Made by a program: the position numbers and the translations under genes. Source: Ceratobasidium sp. AG-K (taxonomy: Eukaryota; Basidiomycota; Agaricomycetes; Cantharellales; Ceratobasidiaceae). From it: a stretch of DNA of 64,000 nt. The notes below the pieces were generated by a model, which had not been told where the DNA came from, did not search any database, and saw only the letters and a list, made by a program, of their open reading frames with translations. This document shows, in pieces, positions 58,101-64,000 of the stretch (positions are counted from its first letter, which is position 1; every line of letters begins with the position of its first letter). The DNA lies in assembly GCA_037039685.1 (NCBI GenBank), contig JAWNGF010000009.1, positions 372,001 through 436,000 on the forward strand, written 5' to 3'.

Positions 58101-59046
58101 ACCATCAAAAAAGCTGGATAACAAGAAATACGGGCCGTTTGTTGTGAAGCGAAGGATAGGGTCACACGCTTATGAGCTGACTTTGCCAGCAACAATGAGG
58201 GTGCACCCTGTTTTCCACATCGACTTGCTCAGCCCCTACAAAGAAGACACAGAATTCAGCCGAAACCAACCCCGACCACCGCCAATCATAACAGAAGAAG
58301 GAGAAGAAGAATATGAAGTAGAAAAGATTTTGGACTGGAAAGAGACAAAGGACGGTCTTTTTTACAGGGTCAGATGGAAGGGTTATGGAAGTGAAGAAGA
58401 CACAGAACAAAGAGCGGAAGATTTTGGTCACCTTTCAAAGATCATCAAGGACTTTCTACGCCGACACCCCGAAGCTCCCACGCCATCTAACTACGTCCCA
58501 GGAAAGATAAAAGGCAGAGGGGGCGCAATTGATAGTGACATCTGCAAGACTTGCAACTACTCCAAAAAACACTCTCAACTCTACTCTCTAAATCCTTTTT
58601 GCTATCCACCATGCCTGCCGTCTCTCGTACCACCATTGCCAACAACCTCACCCGCATCCTTGAAGGACCTGCCTTTGCCACGGCAAGGATCCTTGACTCC
58701 GGAGCCGCCCTCTATGTCTTCAAGAGGTCGCAACAAAGCTTGGGAAGAATGCACTTCAGAGCCTTGGACGACATCCTCCACTTGGACCTGGGGGAATTCC
58801 AGTGGGTCGGGAAAAAATGGCCGACACGAATGCAGCTCCTGCGGAAGGACATATTTGTCTGCCGGGGCTGCGCCGCATTCCAGGTCTCGGAGGTCGTCCT
58901 CCTCTCCACCCACATGCTCGGAGTGGTCGAATGGGGACAAGAAGGAGCGTACTCGAGCAAATGGGTACCAGGTTACGACGGAAGGCAGCCAACGCTCCGA
59001 CCTAGATGGAACAATGCCTGGGACGCCAACTACGAGAGGGACCTGA
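55132..59046 (+). CDS. Element D Pol: protease, RT, RNase H, integrase, variant chromodomain
   Basis: Made as Gag-Pol by -1 shift; the frame is open upstream of 55132. Protease TLIDSGASKNFLD. RT with VQDLRGVNAITKDDRFP, MPFGLKNAPAIFQRYM and VYIDDILVFS (near residue 346). RNase H FLETDASGVAMGAIL, DKELMAIIESL, YTDHRNLQF. Integrase HHDSKIAGHQGQARTLE...CETCQRTK, D-D-E in VVVDCFSRMAHFIPC, TISDRGTTFNSK, HPQTDGITERINQ. Chromodomain YEVEKILDWKETKDGLFYRV, RWKGYGSEEDTEQRAED lacks the third cage aromatic (Trp to Glu). The last 160 residues are Ser/Pro/Thr-rich and overlap ORF3. Confidence 0.95.
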   Translation: MCGETKKPATETMYFRGTNESTIVYANVARITEPVPTLIDSGASKNFLDISWAQSNNIPLMELPTLRKVIGIQGKELSHQIRFKAKMELNVEGRTFKQVFFAMPTGETKLILGLEWLEEANPVIDWRTKHISWRPEPIQARTASIDDLPEEFKEFADVFSKEKFKRIPDHRPYDCAIDFKEGAELPKPARPIPLSPAESIALREYLDEEIAAGKIRPSKSPIASPCFFVKKPIDPKNPGAVRQLRLVQDLRGVNAITKDDRFPMPLMEDLLDKIKDTKIFSKINLRMGFNNIRIREGNEWKTAFRTKEGLFEYVVMPFGLKNAPAIFQRYMNHIFHDLIDVCVIVYIDDILVFSKDRSQHTVDVRKVLRILLEENLFAKLPKCEFFVTKLTYMGLGISDSGISMEEEKVKAIKEWKEPRTVEQVQAFLGFANFYRRFVPNFSRLAKPLTTLTKKDNKWEWGNDQQEAFEALKAEISKEPTLRHPNPDKPFFLETDASGVAMGAILSQRQDDGYLHPIAFLSKSFNEAQLNYDVHDKELMAIIESLTHWRLYLKGTKDPITIYTDHRNLQFWKEARTFNRRHARWHQLLASYNFDIIYRPGILSSKPDLLSRRSDHEDTPTPEQVMISVERFKGFMGQVDTDIIETIKEAQETDEGLAQIKKICKSRETLPKALQHSAKDYDFKEGLLWFKGRIYVPEDKESRLAIMRVHHDSKIAGHQGQARTLELILRRYFWPGMKQSVNRYVESCETCQRTKGSKSIVPIKPLEIPKGPWEDIAFDFVVKLPKSKGADSILVVVDCFSRMAHFIPCKESHTASDLANLFVTNVWKLHGFPKSTISDRGTTFNSKLMKAIYERIGTSPGFSTAYHPQTDGITERINQWMEGWLRSFVNYRQDDWADLLPIAEFSYNLQKHRVTGSSPFEIVYSREPLWNVSAEESEVLEANSITEKWRKIHDEAIASMESQRLPEEEPRNKYKEGDLVWLLGRNIQTKRPSKKLDNKKYGPFVVKRRIGSHAYELTLPATMRVHPVFHIDLLSPYKEDTEFSRNQPRPPPIITEEGEEEYEVEKILDWKETKDGLFYRVRWKGYGSEEDTEQRAEDFGHLSKIIKDFLRRHPEAPTPSNYVPGKIKGRGGAIDSDICKTCNYSKKHSQLYSLNPFCYPPCLPSLVPPLPTTSPASLKDLPLPRQGSLTPEPPSMSSRGRNKAWEECTSEPWTTSSTWTWGNSSGSGKNGRHECSSCGRTYLSAGAAPHSRSRRSSSSPPTCSEWSNGDKKERTRANGYQVTTEGSQRSDLDGTMPGTPTTRGT

Positions 59047-59375
59047 GCGACTGGAAGATGGAAAGGGGAAGATACCAGAAAGAGAAGTTTGAATGGGCGC
59101 CAAACTGGTGGAAGTGGGAGGAGGCGGATGTGTCGGCATGGAAGGAGGCGGAACCTGATGTGCGACAATGGGATGAGGAGTTTGTAGAGACCCAGCAGAG
59201 GGTTTTGGACTGGTTCAAGGCGGACTGGACGAAAGAAGAGACTTGGGAGGAATGGGAGAAGTTCTCGGACGAACCGGGAAATACCGTGTTCAATCCCATC
59301 GACCTGACCTTGGAGGAAGATGAAGGGCTGGAGGAGTATATGCTGAGGAAAGGGAAGGACTGTGCGGTGCAGTAA
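58611..59375 (+). CDS. Element D ORF3: conserved Trp-rich acidic protein overlapping Pol tail
   Basis: 254 residues from MPAVSRTTIANNLTRILEGP. A globular N-terminal half contains ILDSGAALYVFKR, WPTRMQL, a CRGC pair and LLSTHMLGVVEWGQEGAY. The C-terminal half alternates Trp and charged residues (FEWAPNWWKWEEADVSAW, WTKEETWEEWEKF) and ends EEDEGLEEYMLRKG. It is well conserved in the degenerate B/E copy at 62723 despite stops there. In contrast, the overlapping Pol-tail frame diverges strongly. No known family. A third ORF is not a standard chromovirus gene. Confidence 0.75.
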   Translation: MPAVSRTTIANNLTRILEGPAFATARILDSGAALYVFKRSQQSLGRMHFRALDDILHLDLGEFQWVGKKWPTRMQLLRKDIFVCRGCAAFQVSEVVLLSTHMLGVVEWGQEGAYSSKWVPGYDGRQPTLRPRWNNAWDANYERDLSDWKMERGRYQKEKFEWAPNWWKWEEADVSAWKEAEPDVRQWDEEFVETQQRVLDWFKADWTKEETWEEWEKFSDEPGNTVFNPIDLTLEEDEGLEEYMLRKGKDCAVQ

Positions 59376-59416
59376 GTCCGTTCAGGTCCCCCAAACGGAC
59401 TCTTAGGGGGGAGTAA

Positions 59417-59872
59417 TGTCGTGAGCTAGCTCACTCCATCGGACTCACCCATTGTCGCGCCCGCCTGTCTTCCCTCTTGTGTTACGTTCCCCGTTTCCGT
59501 TTGCCGCGTTGCCACCTTCTTGTGGTTATTCTGTTACATTGTGTAACGCGGCTGTGCTTTGTACGAGTCATGTCTGTTCATACAGCATGACTCACATGGA
59601 CACTCCTGACTGGTTGACTGCTGTGACTCATGTGGCTGCGCTCTGTATGACTCGGCCACTTCTTGAATATATATAGAGGACCAACAAGCCTGGTAACCCC
59701 AGCTTGTTTTGTCTCATCAAACATTCCCTTTGAGTGACACTTTGAACCACCCCTACCCTCGAGAGCCTACAGACACTTAAGTGTGTTGCGGTTCAAAAGG
59801 TCACTTAGGTCTTAGTGCCGTCCACTCTCCATCACGGCTTGCCTCATAGCCACCAAGAAGAAGCTTACGACA
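59417..59872 (+). repeat. Element D 3' LTR
   Basis: 456 bp; differs from the 5' LTR at five positions, all CG versus CA or TG. Confidence 0.93.
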
Positions 59873-59877
59873 ACTTT

Positions 59878-61917
59878 GGACATCAGAGAAGTCCTCAAAA
59901 GACTATGAAAGAACAATCTGTATGGGAACCTCAAAAAGTGCACTTTCTATGGCAAAAAGGCTGATTGGGTGGGCTTTGTTGTGGATGGCAATGGTATCTC
60001 CATGAACAAAGACAAAATCAAGACTATCCAGGAATGGCCTGTGCCAAAAACCATCAAGCAACTACAAGCTTTTGTTGGCTTCTGCAAATTCTACAGGAGA
60101 TTCGTAGTTTCCTTCTCCTCCATTGTGAAACCCTTGACCCAACTTACACGAGAGGACCAGAAATGGGAATGGAAGGAAGTACATCAAGAAGCCTTCGAAA
60201 ATCTGAAGAAAATGATCTTGGAAGAACCAGTACTGGCACATCCAGATGAATCAAAACAATACTTCCTAGAAACTGATGCCTCAGGAGTCGCTTTAGGAGC
60301 AATCCTTAGTCAATGACAAGACAACAGATACTTGCACCCTATTGGCTTCCTCTCCAAGAGCTTCAAAGACGCAGAATTGAACTACGACACACATGACAAG
60401 GAACTTTTTGCTATCATTGAAGCACTGAGACACTGGCGCATTCACCTGGAAGGAACAAAGGAACCAGTGATCATCTATACAGACCACAAAAACTTGACCT
60501 ACTGGAAGGACTCCGTCAATTTCAACCAAAGACACCACAGATGGCTTCTGATGCTAGCAAGTTACAATTTCGAAATCCACTATCGGCCTGGGAAGATGTT
60601 GGAAAAACCAGACATTCTCTCTAGAAGAAGCAACCATGGGGACATTGCATCTGCAGAACAGACTATGATCTCCGCCAAGAGATTCAAGGGCTTTGCCGCC
60701 ATGATGGGATCAGACCTCATGAGTGAACTCAAGGAAGCACAGGAAGAGGACAAAGCCTTGCAAACTTTGATCACCAGCACAAAGGACAAAGAGTCCCTTC
60801 CACCTTCCGTGAAAAAACAATTCAAAGACTACAAATGGGAGGAAGACCTCCTGTGGTATCAAGGAAGAATTGTCGTGCCTGACGAAAAAGACATCAAACT
60901 GAAATTGCTTCAACTACATCATGACACACCCATGGCTGGTCACCAAGGACAAGCAAGGACCTTGGAACTCCTCTCAAGACAATACTATTGGCCAGGCATG
61001 AAAAGCCAAGTGAATCAATTTGTTGAAAGCTGCAAAATCTGCCAAAGGGGGAAGGGAAGCAAAGGACACTTGCCGCTCAAACCCTTACCCATCCCGGAAA
61101 AACCCTGGGAAAACATCGCTTACAATTTTATTGTGAAACTACCAAAATTGGAAGGTTTCAACAGTGTCCTTGTGGTGGTAGACCGCTTCTCAAGAATGGC
61201 ACAATTCATTGCTTGCAACAAAGCTACCAACTCGGAACAACTTGCCGACATCTTCATCAAGGAGGTATGGCGCCTCCACAGCTTCCCAAAAACCACTGTC
61301 TCTGATAGAGGAACAACTTTCAAATCTTACTTCCTGGAGGCAGTGTACAAACAACTCAATATCCAACCAACCTTCAGCACGGCCTTCCACCCAGAAACTG
61401 ATGGCCTTGCAGAAAAAACAAACCAATGGTTAGAAGGATGGCTGAGAATATTTTGCAGCCTTCGACAAGATGACTGGGCCAAATGGCTACCTATCGCGGA
61501 ATTCTGCCACAACAATCACAGGAATCGCGTCACAAACAAGTCACCATTTGAAATAGTCTACGGAATGACTCCAAAGTGGACCATTGAGGATTACATGACT
61601 CACTCTCTGGAAGGCAACAAATGGACAAACAACATGGAGGCCATGTGGGAAGAAGCAAAGGCAATGATGGAGTACTACCAAACAAAAAAGAGCTGCCAAA
61701 GCACCAGTACAAGGAAGGGGACAACGTGTGGCTCCTGACTACCAACATCAAGACTAGGCGCCCAAGCAAGAAGCTTGATGACAAGAAAACCGGTCCCTTT
61801 GTTGTCAAAAAACAAATCTCTTCACACGCCTACCAGCTTGACCTTCCCAAGTCCATGAAAATACATGATGTCTTCCATGGAAACATGTTGACTCACTACA
61901 AGGAAGATCTGGATTTC
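59878..61917 (+). pseudogene. Element B pol, RNase H and integrase piece
   Basis: Resumes directly after the D target duplication: FVGFCKFYRRFVVSFSSIVK, FLETDASGVALGAILSQ then TGA (60314), DKELFAIIEALRHWRIHLEG, HHCC (HHDTPMAGHQGQARTL, CKICQRGK) and integrase core. In the first catalytic Asp region 'AYNFIVKLP' replaces FDFVVKLP (Asp to Asn). Stop near 59906, frameshift near 61690. Inactive. Confidence 0.85.
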
Positions 61918-62406
61918 TGTCGTGACCTGTCCCGCCCTCTGTTCTCCTTCTGCGGACTCGTGGCCTGTATTGGCGCCTTATGCGCCTCTTCTGTATAGAT
62001 GTGCCCTCTCCCTTGTTTAGTGAGGTGTATGGATGATGTGTCACCATGAGTCATATGACTCATGCTGTTTTCTATTGGCTGGCCTGCACAGCCCCCTTTA
62101 TGACTTGGACTTTGACTCAGACAAGTGACTCATGTATGTACTATGACTCACTTGTTTTCTGAGTATATATACTGGCTTGCAAGCATGGTCATCCCCAGCT
62201 TGCTTCGCCTCGTCAACTCTCCCTGCAGTGTGTGATCAGAGGCACTTGGCTACTTAGCCACTACAGCAGCCACTTGGGATTTGGAGCTAGGACTTCTACT
62301 TAGGAGCTAGCAATTTCCCTTAGCGATTTAGTCTACTTAGACTTATTGCTCACAGTCAACAAGGCAATTAGCAGTTGTCAACTCTACTACTTAGCAGGTT
62401 GCAACA
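61918..62406 (+). repeat. T-type LTR inserted in Element B pol
   Basis: 489 bp, TGTCGTGACCTG...GGTTGCAACA, related to 28676-29165 but with a different central segment (about 62105-62165). Pol reading is interrupted after 'YKEDLDF' and resumes at 62407 with EEGSKEYEVEK. About 10-12 codons present in D are missing. No target duplication seen. Palindrome CATGAGTCATATGACTCATG at 62045-62064. Confidence 0.8.
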
Positions 62407-63158
62407 CAGAAGAAGGAAGCAAAGAATATGAAGTAGAGAAGATTGTTGATTGGAAAGTGACAAAGGAGGGATTATTCTATAGGATCTGATGGAAGGGGTA
62501 CAGGGAGGAAGATGACATGGAACAACAGGCCAAAGACATCAGTCACCTTTACAAAATAGTACGCAAGTTCCTTAGACATCACCCTGAAGCACCGGCACCT
62601 GCAAACTTCAAAGGAAAGATAAAAGGGCAAAAGGCTGAGGACTGGGAACCCATCTGCAAAACTTGCAACTACTCCAAGTCACACTCTTCACTCTATGCTT
62701 TAAATCTTTTTTGCTCTTTGCAATGCCTGCTGTCTCCTGCTCCACTTTCACCAACAACCTCATCCACATCCTTGATGGACCGGCATTTGCTACAGCTAGG
62801 ATCCTTGACGCTGGAGCGGCCCTCTATGTCTTCAAGAGGCCCCAACAAGGCCCAGGCTGGATGCAGTTCTGAGCATCCAACAACACTCTCCACTCAGACC
62901 TGGGGGAGTTCCAATCAGTCAGAAAGAAATGGCCAACAAGAATGCAACTGGCAAGGAAGGACATCTTTGTGTGCCGAGGATGCGCAGCATTCCAGGTCTT
63001 GGGGGTGGTCCTCCTGTCCACCCATATGCTTGGAGTTGTTGAGTGGGGGCAAGAAGGGGCATACTCAAGCGAATGGGTACCAGGAGCTCAGGGAAGACCA
63101 CCAATGCTTTGACCCAAGTGGAACGTTGCCTGGGACGCCAACTTTGAAAAGGACCTGA
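62407..63158 (+). pseudogene. Element B/E pol tail with variant chromodomain
   Basis: YEVEKIVDWKVTKEGLFYRI then TGA at about 62487 and WKGYREEDDMEQQAKD: the same chromodomain type as Element D, without the third aromatic. It continues into a Ser/Thr-rich tail overlapping ORF3. Confidence 0.75.
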
Positions 63159-63487
63159 GTGACTGGAGGATGGAAAGGGGAAGATACCAAAGGGAAGAAA
63201 TTGAATGGGCGCCTTATTGGTGGAGGAAGGAGGAGATGGATGTGTTGGCATGGAAGGAGGTTGAGCCGGACGCACGGCAATGGGATGAGGAATTTGTGGA
63301 GACCCAGAAGAGGGTGATGGACTGGAGCAAAGCAGATTGGACAAAGGAGGAGACATGGGAGGAATGGGAGAAGTTCTTGGACAAACCAGGTAACACTGTG
63401 TTCAATCCCATTGACCTGATGCTGGAAGAGGATGAGGGGTTGGAGGAGTATGTACTTCGGAAGGGCAAGGAGTGCACAACGCAGTAA
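62723..63487 (+). pseudogene. Element B/E ORF3, two in-frame TGA stops
   Basis: MPAVSCSTFTNNLIHILDGP... with stops at about 62870 and 63111, both where D has Arg. Otherwise highly similar to D ORF3 (RKDIFVCRGCAAFQV, LLSTHMLGVVEWGQEGAYSS, FVETQKRVMDWSKADWTKEE). It ends at the same relative position (TAA 63485). Confidence 0.8.
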
Positions 63488-63528
63488 GCCTGTTTGAGTC
63501 CCCCAAATGGACTCTTAAGGGGGAGTAA

Positions 63529-63995
63529 TGTTGTGAGCCAGCTCACTCCATCAGACTTGCCTTGCATCTTGCCTGCCTGTTCTTTCACTTGTTGTTTTGT
63601 TTGTGTTACGTTTGTTCTTTCCTGTGGTGCATTGCCACCTCCTTGTTGTTTTTCTGTTACATTGTGTAACGTGGCTGTGCTTTGTATGAGTCATGACTGC
63701 CTGCGCAGCATGACTCACACGGACACTCCTGGTTGGCTTGTGTGTATGACTCATGTGGCTGTGCCTTGTATGACTCGGCTGCTTTCTGAATATATATAGA
63801 GGACCAACAAGCCTGGTAACCCCAGCGTGTTTTGTCTTGTCTTACCATCCTTTTGAGTGACACTTTGAACCACCTCTACCCTCAAGAGCTTACAGACACT
63901 TAAATGTGTTGCGGTTCAAGAGGTCACTTAGGTCTTAGTGCCGTCCACTCTTACTTGCGGCTTGTCTCATAGCCATTAAGAAGAAGCTTATGACA
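63529..63995 (+). repeat. E-type LTR at the 3' end of Element B/E
   Basis: TGTTGTGAGCCAGCTCACTC...GCTTATGACA, 467 bp, preceded by polypurine AGGGGGAGTAA. Related to D LTRs and to the solo LTR at 21164. TATATATA near 63790; several TGACTCA sites. Confidence 0.85.
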
Positions 63996-64000
63996 CTAGA

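Larger units (their letters stand above)
52645..59872 (+). mobile_element. Element D: complete Ty3/Gypsy chromovirus with ORF3
   Basis: 456-bp LTRs (52645-53100 and 59417-59872) with five CpG transitions between them, flanked by ACTTT at 52640-52644 and 59873-59877. Gag, frameshifted Pol and a third ORF overlapping the Pol tail are all open. Polypurine tract GGGGGGAGTAA before 59417. TTACAAAACAAGC after the 5' LTR is the primer-binding candidate. Apparently autonomous, about 7.2 kb. Confidence 0.95.
28676..63995 (+). mobile_element. Element B: old Ty3/Gypsy element, broken into pieces by A, D and a T-type LTR
   Basis: Pieces on the plus strand: T-type LTR 28676-29165, gag start 29227-29798, gag remainder 49886-51521, pol 51539-52644, pol 59878-61917, pol tail and ORF3 62407-63487, and a different (E-type) LTR 63529-63995. 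The TSDs of A (CCCTC) and D (ACTTT) show that the flanking pieces were once contiguous. Internal stops (near 50172, 50421, 50447, 59906, 60314, 62487) and frameshifts make it dead. The 5' and 3' LTRs are of different types, so it is chimeric or recombined. Confidence 0.8.

Noticed and set aside
58602..59168. 188-codon minus-strand ORF opposite ORF3 of Element D
   Set aside because: ORF3 sense frame is the one conserved in the B/E copy. The antisense frame is broken there into several pieces.

Overview
The window looks like a chromosome segment of a filamentous basidiomycete. An Agaricomycete of the Rhizoctonia/Ceratobasidiaceae type fits best. That is an inference from many small GT-AG introns of about 40-60 nt with CTRAY branch points, a basidiomycete-type gene set, and a very heavy load of Ty3/Gypsy chromoviral retrotransposons. 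No RNA genes, CRISPR arrays or prokaryotic features were seen.

Region 1 (1-14 kb) is ordinary gene space. It holds a protein kinase (400-2055), a TPR-like reading frame (about 2290-2946), a glycerol kinase on the minus strand (3160-5373), a small unknown gene (5721-6091), an endosulfine/Igo1-type PP2A-B55 inhibitor (7204-7823), a WD40 protein (about 8519-9854) and an SH3-RasGEF of the Cdc25 type on the minus strand (10021-13962). Region 2 (14.5-19.7 kb) is a tandem segmental duplication. Each unit has a multi-exon gene of likely beta-trefoil type followed by two very short genes sharing a conserved 'PRTPFTR..R..AL.WAR.LGAT' motif. The upstream unit is decayed and the downstream unit looks intact. 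Region 3 (19.7-28.7 kb) is nearly free of CpG and contains decayed DNA transposons. These are a large foldback element whose arm is broken by a second inverted-repeat element, itself broken by a solo LTR, and a dead PIF/Harbinger-type transposase.

Region 4 (28.7-64 kb) is a nest of four LTR retrotransposons. The oldest, B, is in pieces across 28676-63995. Element A (29799-49880, minus strand, TSD CCCTC) sits in its gag, and Element D (52645-59872, plus strand, TSD ACTTT, intact) sits in its pol. Element C (32010-45145, plus strand, TSD GATTT, near-identical LTRs) sits in the RNase H region of A. A T-type LTR interrupts the 3' end of B. A and D both carry a canonical GGGAAAA -1 frameshift heptamer between gag and pol.

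The most unusual content is downstream of pol. D and B/E share a conserved third ORF overlapping the pol tail. C carries a 2.8-kb cargo module with a single-pass membrane ORF, a cleanly predicted three-exon gene (introns in an element that replicates through RNA), and a 290-residue ORF behind its own TATA box. C also has an 80-bp copy of its own 3' host flank placed between its 5' LTR and its internal domain. All ten nucleotide differences found between the LTR pairs of A and D are transitions at CpG, and many stops in B are CGA-to-TGA. This points to CpG-directed mutation acting on these elements.
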